IMG/VR virus record: IMGVR_UViG_3300028746_000015 | Location: 1 to 64,000 of that record | From: a virus | DNA length: 64,000 nt | Strand: one strand, 5' to 3' | Shown: piece by piece, positions 1 through 5,340 of the stretch | Numbering within the stretch: the first letter of the stretch is position 1 | How the letters are laid out: each line of letters starts with the position of its first letter | Made by a program: the position numbers and the translations under genes | Notes under the pieces: model-generated | Told to the model about the DNA's origin: nothing | Databases searched by the model: none | Seen by the model: the letters and a program-made list of their open reading frames with translations, nothing else

Positions 1-48
1 GGTCTCGGTCTGGGTCTTGGTCTCGGTCTGGGTCTTGGTCTGGGTCTA
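1..48. repeat. GGTCTN simple tandem repeat at window edge
   Basis: The window opens inside a G/T-rich array of the hexamer GGTCTN. The larger unit is an 18-base repeat (GGTCTCGGTCTGGGTCTT) present about 2.6 times. The array may extend left of the window, so its true size is unknown. No gene is evident in it; the PEP-CTERM gene and its leader follow. Confidence 0.85.
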
Positions 49-63
49 CCGTATAAATACGTG

Positions 64-129
64 GGAGGGTACTGCAAAAGGTACCCTCCAGCATAACCTC
101 AACGTAGCTCTTACAACGCCCAAGGAGGG
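64..129 (+). promoter_or_regulatory. Leader hairpin able to pair with the ribosome binding site
   Basis: A perfect 9-bp hairpin (GGAGGGTAC at 64-72 with GTACCCTCC at 81-89) lies upstream of the PEP-CTERM start. Its 3' arm contains CCCTCC (84-89), which is also complementary to the GGAGGG of that gene's Shine-Dalgarno at 123-128. The two pairings exclude each other, so the hairpin could keep the ribosome site free. An A/T-rich TATAAA at about 51 could be a -10 element. That it is regulatory is inferred. Confidence 0.4.
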
Positions 130-133
130 CATT

Positions 134-784
134 ATGATTAGTACCCGACGCATCGCATCAGGACTTTATATCCTAGTCACCGCTGCCAGCCTTATGTTTC
201 CGGCAGTCGCACACGCCGATCAGCTCTCCCTTGTGGGAGTAGGTAACGGCGCGACAACCCCCAACGGCGCGGATTATGTGGGTCCGTATAGCATCGGCGT
301 AAACGGTACTCCAGTCAGCATGTACTGTATCGACATCGACAACGAGATCACGGTCGGCGAGACCTGGAGCGCAACCCGCTCTACTCTTTCCGTCGACAGT
401 TCCGGCGATCTAAAGGCAGCGGCAGAAGTCATCGCGGCAGCTCAACTTGGCGCGATCAGTCAGGTGGATGCGCAGCTCGAAATTTGGTCTCTCCTAGACT
501 ACGACGCGACGGCGGCGGTAGGCCTGACACAGGCGGAAGTCGACCAGCTACACTACTACGAGTTGGCTGGTCTTGACGACATCGGGGGAAATGCTTTCTT
601 CAACCAGTTCACTTTGGAAACGGCGGTATCAGGCTCTCAGAGCAGCGGCGGAACAGCTCAGGACTTCCTTACCGAAGCGGCGGTTCCTATGGCTCCAACA
701 CCTGAGCCCGGCAGCATCTTACTCCTCGGCTCCGGTGCGCTGGGCGCAGCAGGCATGCTGCGGCGGAGGTTTATCACTGCCTAA
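134..784 (+). CDS. Exported PEP-CTERM-anchored protein
   Basis: 216 residues. The start is the ATG 4 bases after the strong AAGGAGGGC site; an upstream in-frame start would run back through the simple repeat. The N terminus is a signal peptide (basic TRR, hydrophobic stretch, likely cleavage AHA-DQ near residue 28). The C terminus has the full PEP-CTERM tripartite signal: PEP at 190-192, a hydrophobic helix to about 207, then an RRR cluster and six further residues. Such proteins are sorted by exosortase to the outer surface in diderm bacteria making exopolysaccharide. The central part (30-185) is acidic, has one cysteine, and resembles nothing I can name. No exosortase gene is in the window, so the host enzyme must be used. 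A phage origin is surprising; a host-derived moron affecting the cell surface (for example superinfection exclusion) is an inference. Confidence 0.9.
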   Translation: MISTRRIASGLYILVTAASLMFPAVAHADQLSLVGVGNGATTPNGADYVGPYSIGVNGTPVSMYCIDIDNEITVGETWSATRSTLSVDSSGDLKAAAEVIAAAQLGAISQVDAQLEIWSLLDYDATAAVGLTQAEVDQLHYYELAGLDDIGGNAFFNQFTLETAVSGSQSSGGTAQDFLTEAAVPMAPTPEPGSILLLGSGALGAAGMLRRRFITA

Positions 785-806
785 TATCTGGCGGACATCG
801 ACATGG

Positions 807-878
807 TAGGCCGTAGCTCAATGGCAGAGCACCCGACAGATAAACGGGAGGTTGTGGGTTAGAGTCCCATCGGCTTAT
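807..878 (+). tRNA. tRNA-like cloverleaf, degenerate
   Basis: The sequence folds as a tRNA: acceptor TAGGCCG (807-813) with CGGCTTA (871-877, one G-U pair), D arm GCTC/GAGC (816-819, 827-830) with GG in the loop, anticodon stem CCCGA/ACGGG (832-836, 844-848; innermost pair A-A), 5-base variable loop, and T arm GTGGG/CCCAT (854-858, 866-870). The anticodon would be GAT (Ile) in the loop CAGATAA. Two near-invariant bases are lost: position 33 is A instead of U, and T-loop C56 is A. No CCA is encoded. It could be a decaying tRNA gene or a tRNA mimic rather than a decoding tRNA. Confidence 0.5.
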
Positions 879-931
879 CACAACATCAACGCATCACAAC
901 CCGCAGCGATGCCCAAAGGAGGGCAAATTCA

Positions 932-1408
932 ATGGCAACCAAGAAGACTCTCAAAGCACCGGCACGCAGGATCATAGAAGCGATGATCGAGCGAGTAACC
1001 AACGAGCCAAAACTCCTCGATCAGAACGCTTTCCCAGACAACATTAGCCCAGTATGTGAAACGCCTTACTGCGCCGCTGGTCACATCGTCTATCTCCAAA
1101 GCAAGCGAAAGTTTGCAGACCTTGTGAAACAAGGCTACGACCGTAAGCGACAAATCGACATAGTAGACATATGTGATGCGCCCAGGGTAACCTGGGCATA
1201 TGAGGCTGCTACTATACTCGGCCTTCCGAACGCAGATGACTCGACGTTTGCTAGCTACAAGCCACTGTTCGGTAGCGTCGGTATAGGATGGTTACCAAAG
1301 TATCGGAACATGTACAACAAAGCCAAGACACAGAAAGGACGCGTCAAAGTTTTCGCAAAGATGTGGACGAAGTTTCTCGAAGTGGACGGAGATGTAAACG
1401 CACTTTAA
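932..1408 (+). CDS. Hypothetical phage protein with Cys-x4-Cys-x-AGH motif
   Basis: 158 residues, preceded by AAAGGAGGG at good spacing. The motif CETPYCAAGH (about residues 43-52) recalls a widespread group of small phage and actinobacterial proteins carrying C-x4-C-x-AGW, whose function is unknown to me. The C-terminal third is basic (KAKTQKGRVKVFAKMW). No signal peptide or membrane segment. Likely cytoplasmic early protein, cotranscribed with the 94-residue protein that follows 19 bases later. Confidence 0.75.
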   Translation: MATKKTLKAPARRIIEAMIERVTNEPKLLDQNAFPDNISPVCETPYCAAGHIVYLQSKRKFADLVKQGYDRKRQIDIVDICDAPRVTWAYEAATILGLPNADDSTFASYKPLFGSVGIGWLPKYRNMYNKAKTQKGRVKVFAKMWTKFLEVDGDVNAL

Positions 1409-1427
1409 CTCGGGAAGGAGCAAGTGT

Positions 1428-1712
1428 ATGGCTATCAAACGGATGGTCCACAACCTCGCTCCGACTCCCATCCAGCCTGCGATCTATCAGCAGTTCCGTG
1501 GATGCGAGAAGAAGAAGAGGTATGAAAAGCGATTCGGTCATGGCAGTGCTGAGGCCGCAATCGAAAGTATCAAGCGTAACGGTACGGACAAAAAGCCGCA
1601 CCGCACGCTCAATAGTTACAAGTGCAATACCTGCTTCGGCTGGCACGTAGGTCATCTACCAGATGGACGCCGCAAAACCGAAGCACAGATTATTTCAGAA
1701 AGTAGCATTTAG
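1428..1712 (+). CDS. Small basic zinc-ribbon-like protein
   Basis: 94 residues; GGAAGGAG sits 7 bases before the ATG. The core has a Y-x-C-x2-C-x-GWHVGH arrangement (about residues 64-75), a pattern I know from many short phage proteins with a Cys/His zinc site, plus a lysine-rich GCEKKKRYEKRF stretch. Nucleic-acid binding is plausible but unproven. A direct repeat AGTAGCATTT x2 overlaps the stop (1701-1720). Confidence 0.75.
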   Translation: MAIKRMVHNLAPTPIQPAIYQQFRGCEKKKRYEKRFGHGSAEAAIESIKRNGTDKKPHRTLNSYKCNTCFGWHVGHLPDGRRKTEAQIISESSI

Positions 1713-1725
1713 TAGCATTTAGTTC

Positions 1726-1754
1726 TTGACATCGTATTCACACTACGATAGTCT
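1726..1754 (+). promoter_or_regulatory. Sigma-70-type promoter
   Basis: TTGACA (1726-1731), 17-base spacer, TAGTCT (1749-1754). It lies in the gap before the 255-residue gene at 1821, leaving a leader of about 60 bases. Confidence 0.65.
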
Positions 1755-1820
1755 ACAACCAGTTCGTAATCATACAACCTATTCAAGCTATTCACTACCG
1801 CCCCAGGAGGGCAAAACAAT

Positions 1821-2588
1821 ATGTCAAAGTCTACCATCATCCCACAATCCGTCATCGCTGCACTCCCTACAGGCGAACTCGCAGACGGTCTCCACCAAAT
1901 CGGCCACATCGTCCGCGACCACCTCGGCAAGCAGAACTCCGGTAACATTATCCTTGAGGCCGCATACCGTCTCGCAGAAACCCGCAAACTCTCCGAACGC
2001 GCCACGGCGGTCATCTTGCACTCGCTCGATATATTCATCGCCGATGACTGCAAGGTCGTCGACGGCTGCACTCACTTCGAGGGTCTGGAAATTCCTACGC
2101 GCGAAGAGATGGAAGAACTCATCAACGTCATCGCAGAGCGCGGTCTCGCCACCCTTCCGGTCCCTGAACCCGAGAGTCAGGAGTCGGACGCGGCTGACAT
2201 CAGCGGCGAAGGCAGAACTCCGGAAGCCCCTGCTGCACCGGCTGGCATCGCTGATCTATTGTCGAAGCTTGGAGGATCAACGGTACCTGACGCTGAGCCG
2301 GGTCAATCTGACGAGGCGGAGCTTGTCGGCTCATTGAAGCGTTCGATTATCCGCCTCCTGTTCTCAGTTCGCTCCGGCAACGAATTGACGCGGGAGTCCT
2401 TGGACGCAGAGATGGTCAGATTCCGCAATGAATTGACCCAGGTTATGACCGCTACCGCTGGTGATGGCTCTGAGGGCGGAAAGTTCCTCGAAGCTGCAAA
2501 TGCCCTTGGTGTACCGGTACCTTCCACCTTCGCAGAAATTGAAGACGTAATTGCGAAGACTCGTAAGGAGCTTGAAGAGGCTCTGTAA
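1821..2588 (+). CDS. Hypothetical acidic two-domain protein
   Basis: 255 residues; AGGAGGG lies 10 bases before the ATG. An alpha-helical N-terminal half (about 1-115) is joined by a Pro/Ala/Glu-rich linker (about 112-155) to a second helical, charged domain ending in RKELEEAL. I recognise no family. It has its own promoter (1726) and a strong terminator right after it (2606), so it forms a single-gene transcription unit, which often marks an abundantly made early protein. Confidence 0.8.
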   Translation: MSKSTIIPQSVIAALPTGELADGLHQIGHIVRDHLGKQNSGNIILEAAYRLAETRKLSERATAVILHSLDIFIADDCKVVDGCTHFEGLEIPTREEMEELINVIAERGLATLPVPEPESQESDAADISGEGRTPEAPAAPAGIADLLSKLGGSTVPDAEPGQSDEAELVGSLKRSIIRLLFSVRSGNELTRESLDAEMVRFRNELTQVMTATAGDGSEGGKFLEAANALGVPVPSTFAEIEDVIAKTRKELEEAL

Positions 2589-2605
2589 CCTCAACCAGAA
2601 GCGCA

Positions 2606-2645
2606 CCCTGCCAGGGAATGAAAAACTGGCAGGGTTTTTTTTATC
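2606..2645 (+). terminator. Rho-independent terminator
   Basis: Perfect 9-bp GC-rich stem CCCTGCCAG (2606-2614) / CTGGCAGGG (2626-2634) with an 11-base A-rich loop, followed by a run of ten T. Ends the 1821 gene. Confidence 0.95.
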
Positions 2646-2680
2646 GTCTCTACCTGTGGAAAAATGGCAACACAAAGCCC

Positions 2681-2709
2681 TTGACATAAAGCTGGTCTTT
2701 CGATATTGT
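2681..2709 (+). promoter_or_regulatory. Sigma-70-type promoter for the recombinase operon
   Basis: TTGACA (2681-2686), 17-base spacer, TATTGT (2704-2709), following the terminator directly. The ATG at 2727 is 17 bases downstream, with GGAGG between, so the 5' leader is very short. Confidence 0.75.
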
Positions 2710-2726
2710 TGTTTCACGGAGGATTT

Positions 2727-3245
2727 ATGAAGCATCTCAGTAAAACACAGCTCAAGGCTCTGATCCAAGCTACTGCCGATGTACAGGCGAAGCTGATGGT
2801 GAAAGTTGCGTATAATCACGGTTTGAGATGTTCAGAAGTCGTCAACCTGACAGGAGCAAACATCCGCGATGGGTTCCTGTCCATTCAGCGTCTCAAAGGC
2901 TCCAACAAGACCGTCCAGCGTTTCAAGTCATCCTCGGACCCAGACTTCGATGAGTTCACCGATCTCGTGGCATTGTCCAAGACGCTCAAAGCAAAGGACC
3001 GGCTCTTCCCAGGCTGGACGCGGTTTGACCTCGGCTATCAGATACGGAAGGCTTGCGCCAAGGCCGGTATCCCTCAGCATCTCGCCCACCCTCACGCACT
3101 TAAGCACTCTACCGGCATGGCCATGATCCAGGGCGGCATCGAGTTCACGCGTACGTACCTCGGTCACAAGAACATCGCCTCGACCGGCTACTACGTCAAT
3201 GTTGACGACACAAAGGCAACGGAGAAAGCGTTCGAGTACCTATGA
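2727..3245 (+). CDS. Tyrosine recombinase, catalytic domain only
   Basis: 172 residues; the start is fixed by GGAGG 6 bases before the ATG. It spans only the catalytic domain of phage integrase/XerD recombinases and lacks the N-terminal core-binding domain (full enzymes run 300-400 residues). Seen residues: Arg I in GLRCSE (R34), beta-hairpin lysine (K57), HALKH (H123, K126), LGH (H147) and the tyrosine pair GYYV (nucleophile most likely Y156). The second catalytic arginine of H-x-x-R is lysine here; other small recombinases I recall also carry H-x-L-K-H. It would cut and rejoin DNA through a 3'-phosphotyrosyl link. No attachment site is evident. It may resolve multimers or integrate; which is unknown. 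Confidence 0.85.
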   Translation: MKHLSKTQLKALIQATADVQAKLMVKVAYNHGLRCSEVVNLTGANIRDGFLSIQRLKGSNKTVQRFKSSSDPDFDEFTDLVALSKTLKAKDRLFPGWTRFDLGYQIRKACAKAGIPQHLAHPHALKHSTGMAMIQGGIEFTRTYLGHKNIASTGYYVNVDDTKATEKAFEYL

Positions 3246-3694
3246 TCTTCTCGATATACGCAGTGGTCGGCACGGTACTGATGTATCTCATAGTTGTAAG
3301 CTGGAAGTACCACAAACGGAATCAGGCTGATACGCAGGCTGAGCTAAATACGAGATACCAAGAGTTCAAGGAATCGCTATATGAAGAACCCGAAGGGCAA
3401 GAAGGCACGCAAAGCGAAGCTGAAGGAGCCAGAGCTTCCGACGATATGGGTGGATCAAAACAAGAAGCCTGTGCGCCTCATACAGATGTCAGTGCCTCAT
3501 CTGAGCAACGCTCTGATCTACATCGACAAGCGTATCCGTACGCTGGAACGTTACAAAGAAGCTATGAACAAGGAGCTAGAGACGCGGCAGCTCTCAGCGG
3601 AGACGAGGGCCATAATTGCAGAGAAAGTATTAGCCTCACGTCCTCCCTCCCCTCCGCGCGGCACAGTGCGCCACTTTCGTCAGGAGGATTCTGA
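3242..3694 (+). CDS. Small membrane-anchored protein with overprinted C-terminal half
   Basis: 150 residues, start overlapping the recombinase stop (ATGA). One N-terminal transmembrane helix (about residues 2-20) is followed by a basic WKYHKR stop-transfer signal and a charged tail. From residue 47 on it overlaps a second ORF (3381-3704) in another frame, and its composition there (Ser/Ala/Gly-rich) looks like a shadow. The real protein may be this whole frame, or the natural stop may have been lost when the downstream gene expanded. Function unknown. Confidence 0.5.
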   Translation: MIFSIYAVVGTVLMYLIVVSWKYHKRNQADTQAELNTRYQEFKESLYEEPEGQEGTQSEAEGARASDDMGGSKQEACAPHTDVSASSEQRSDLHRQAYPYAGTLQRSYEQGARDAAALSGDEGHNCRESISLTSSLPSARHSAPLSSGGF

Positions 3695-3704
3695 TGAGAT
3701 TTGA
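3381..3704 (+). CDS. Hypothetical basic protein with RxFRxE-type C-terminal tail
   Basis: 107 residues; AAGGA precedes the ATG by 9 bases. A Lys-rich N terminus (KNPKGKKARKAK) is followed by a helical region with PHLSNALIYIDKRI and a Pro-rich linker, then VRHFRQEDSDEI at the C terminus. That ending resembles the tails of the proteins at 3694, 13586 and 19569. No known domain recognised. It lies in a different frame over the end of the membrane protein ORF. Confidence 0.7.
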   Translation: MKNPKGKKARKAKLKEPELPTIWVDQNKKPVRLIQMSVPHLSNALIYIDKRIRTLERYKEAMNKELETRQLSAETRAIIAEKVLASRPPSPPRGTVRHFRQEDSDEI

Positions 3705-3975
3705 TGCAGACGGGAAACAGGTTATGCTGACTAGTAAGCGCATTGTATTCTACAAAAAGAGATGCGAGGATTGCCAGAAGCTTCTTGATGCCGCATCCGA
3801 AAAGGTAAAAGTATCGCATGGCAGCGAGGATCGTGCTCATTGGTTAGGTCTCTTGCAACTACGTGAGACAATCGGAACTAACTTGCTTTTATCAAGGATT
3901 CTTGCTAAGGTGGACCCAGACGGACCAGATGTCGAAGCTACAGCTGGGAGGCTATTTCGTGATGACGAAGCGTAA
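3694..3975 (+). CDS. Hypothetical protein with RLFRDDE tail
   Basis: 93 residues, good AGGAGG site 6 bases upstream, overlapping the previous stop by 11 bases. Mostly helical (RIVFYKKRCEDCQKLLDAA) with one C-x2-C pair, then an acidic Pro/Asp linker and the terminal RLFRDDEA. The last residues match the ends of other early proteins in this window. Function unknown; a helical adaptor is possible. Confidence 0.75.
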   Translation: MRFDADGKQVMLTSKRIVFYKKRCEDCQKLLDAASEKVKVSHGSEDRAHWLGLLQLRETIGTNLLLSRILAKVDPDGPDVEATAGRLFRDDEA

Positions 3976-4378
3976 AGTACCAACCCACAGTCCGGCCTTG
4001 ATGATCGTGATGACAGCAATCATCGTCCTAGCTCTTCTCTTCCTAGCCTCTCAGTGCTCGGCGCAGACTACCTTCCATGCCGCCCGGCCTACCGAGTACG
4101 TCGAATCTTGTCCGGTCTTCATGGGTCGCATCAAAGGTCAGATGCTCGACGTCACGCGTAAAGAACTGGACCTGAACCAAGGCAATAAGCGTGCGATCCG
4201 GTTTTATCAGCATCGACTGACAGATGTACTAACCACACATGATATGGTGGTGTCGGATATGACATGCACAACTGATAGTAGGCGTGACCTACGGATGATC
4301 CTCCAGAAGTGGGAACTCGACTACGTGCAGGAGAAGTACGGACCCCAGATCGAACACTCCACGGTGAAGGGATGGTAA
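3962..4378 (+). CDS. Exported or membrane-anchored small protein
   Basis: 138 residues. The ATG overlapping the previous gene's end by 14 bases is preferred, because it begins a basic MTKRK followed by a long hydrophobic segment (about residues 12-30) ending LFLASQCSAQ. That can be a signal peptide or an anchor; the residue before the cysteine is Gln, so it is not a good lipobox. The exposed part has four cysteines or fewer and is of no known family. Probably acts in the periplasm. Confidence 0.7.
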   Translation: MTKRKVPTHSPALMIVMTAIIVLALLFLASQCSAQTTFHAARPTEYVESCPVFMGRIKGQMLDVTRKELDLNQGNKRAIRFYQHRLTDVLTTHDMVVSDMTCTTDSRRDLRMILQKWELDYVQEKYGPQIEHSTVKGW

Positions 4379-4388
4379 AGAAAAAGAC

Positions 4389-4417
4389 TTGACAGCCTGG
4401 GGTATACGTGTTATTGT
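4389..4417 (+). promoter_or_regulatory. Sigma-70-type promoter
   Basis: TTGACA (4389-4394), 17-base spacer, TATTGT (4412-4417), directly after the exported-protein gene. Same -10 hexamer as the promoter at 2681. Confidence 0.75.
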
Positions 4418-4457
4418 AAAGAAGTAAACACAGCAGTATCTTGTGGCAAGGCGTAGG

Positions 4458-4664
4458 ATGTCTAGACCGTACTACGCCGCACCGAAAAGTCGAGGGGCGC
4501 GCCCGGTAGACCTAGTAGCTGTTCACGACTCGAACTCGTGCATCTCTAAGGGGATGGCCAGTGGCAGTCACAATAATTTAGTTTCAAAGCCCAGACTGAT
4601 CGTTGACTCGACAGATGGAGCAGCAACAGACAACACAAGGAACTACCCGTTTGACACAGTTTGA
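4458..4664 (+). CDS. Doubtful small ORF
   Basis: 68 residues from the ATG with AAGG about 6 bases upstream; a GTG at 4443 is an alternative start. It lies just after the 4389 promoter and overlaps the next gene by 50 bases out of frame. The N terminus is basic, the rest polar with no recognisable motif. It also contains a small perfect hairpin (CACGA/TCGTG near 4533). It may be coding or simply an untranslated leader. Confidence 0.35.
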   Translation: MSRPYYAAPKSRGARPVDLVAVHDSNSCISKGMASGSHNNLVSKPRLIVDSTDGAATDNTRNYPFDTV

Positions 4665-4926
4665 ACTGAAGCACCCTCGCCTCCGCTACAACGCCGGAGC
4701 AGCATCATTCCAAGCAGGTTTCCTACAGAGTGCCAACCCGTACAAGACCAAGAACGAACGAGAGAACTGGGAGAAAGGTTACAGAAGTGCCAAAAAGTTC
4801 TTTGAAACCGGTAGACCAGTGCAATCCGACAAACCCCGTCATTTCAAGCGACCGGGTGCTCAGAGTTCTGGCTTCACCCCTCGTAGAATCGAAAACTTCA
4901 ACAACAGGTATCGGACAGTCGCGTAA
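4615..4926 (+). CDS. Ribosome modulation factor-like small protein
   Basis: 103 residues. The central part, roughly 25-60, has the pattern G-x2-SF-x2-GF-x3-NPY-x7-W-x2-GY, like the bacterial ribosome modulation factor (GY-x-AG-x-CPY-x6-W-x2-GW). RMF dimerises and inactivates 100S ribosomes in slow growth, and short RMF-like proteins occur in several phages. Here the Cys before PY is Asn and the last Trp is Tyr. The C terminus adds a basic Pro-rich tail. A role in modulating host ribosomes is inferred only from this motif. Confidence 0.65.
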   Translation: MEQQQTTQGTTRLTQFELKHPRLRYNAGAASFQAGFLQSANPYKTKNERENWEKGYRSAKKFFETGRPVQSDKPRHFKRPGAQSSGFTPRRIENFNNRYRTVA

Positions 4927-4939
4927 GCGGACACAGAAG

Positions 4940-5137
4940 GTGCGAGGACCAGCGACTCCAAAGTATGAGGCTACTTATCCTTTAGAGTCGCTGGTCCGGT
5001 TCTATGATGATGGCTGGAGGGTAGGCTATTTAGAGTCATACGAGAGTAGAAACAAGTTCGTGCGGGTGCGACAGATCGGAGGCAACCCCGCCGCCCGGCG
5101 CGCCAAGGTGCTGACATCGGAGATAGAACTGGCATGA
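4940..5137 (+). CDS. Hypothetical small basic protein
   Basis: 65 residues if begun at the GTG after a weak purine-rich site; the same frame is open upstream over the RMF-like gene, where its composition looks like a shadow. The body (YPLESLVRFYDDGWRVGYLES) resembles a small beta-barrel (SH3- or KOW-like) with a basic NPAARRAKVL end. The stop overlaps the next ATG. Family not recognised; start uncertain. Confidence 0.55.
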   Translation: MRGPATPKYEATYPLESLVRFYDDGWRVGYLESYESRNKFVRVRQIGGNPAARRAKVLTSEIELA

Positions 5138-5340
5138 TGACAAACAAAGAAGAGGCTCAAGTAGATATTGCTTTGGCTGATACCCATGACGACGTCGTAG
5201 AGATCATCGCCAGATACATTGAAACCGACAGCCAGTGCCTTATGCCTATGAGAGCGGAGTACATCGGTGAGACCAAATATGCGTACGGATTACGTATGCT
5301 GAAAGTACTGGCCGAAGAGATCAGAGAGCTAAAGAGCTAA
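5134..5340 (+). CDS. Hypothetical small acidic protein
   Basis: 68 residues starting with ATGATG across the previous stop; ends in TAATG shared with the nuclease gene. All-helical, acidic, no motif recognised. Translational coupling to the PD-(D/E)XK nuclease gene is evident from the overlap. Confidence 0.65.
   Translation: MMTNKEEAQVDIALADTHDDVVEIIARYIETDSQCLMPMRAEYIGETKYAYGLRMLKVLAEEIRELKS

Noticed and set aside
1-48. The GGTCTN array as a CRISPR or iteron set.
   Set aside because: Units are 6-18 bases with no unique spacers; it is a low-complexity tandem repeat. No CRISPR array was found in the window.
4528-4550. CACGACTCGAACTCGTG as the T arm of a tRNA.
   Set aside because: No acceptor, D or anticodon arm can be built around it on either strand; just a short hairpin.
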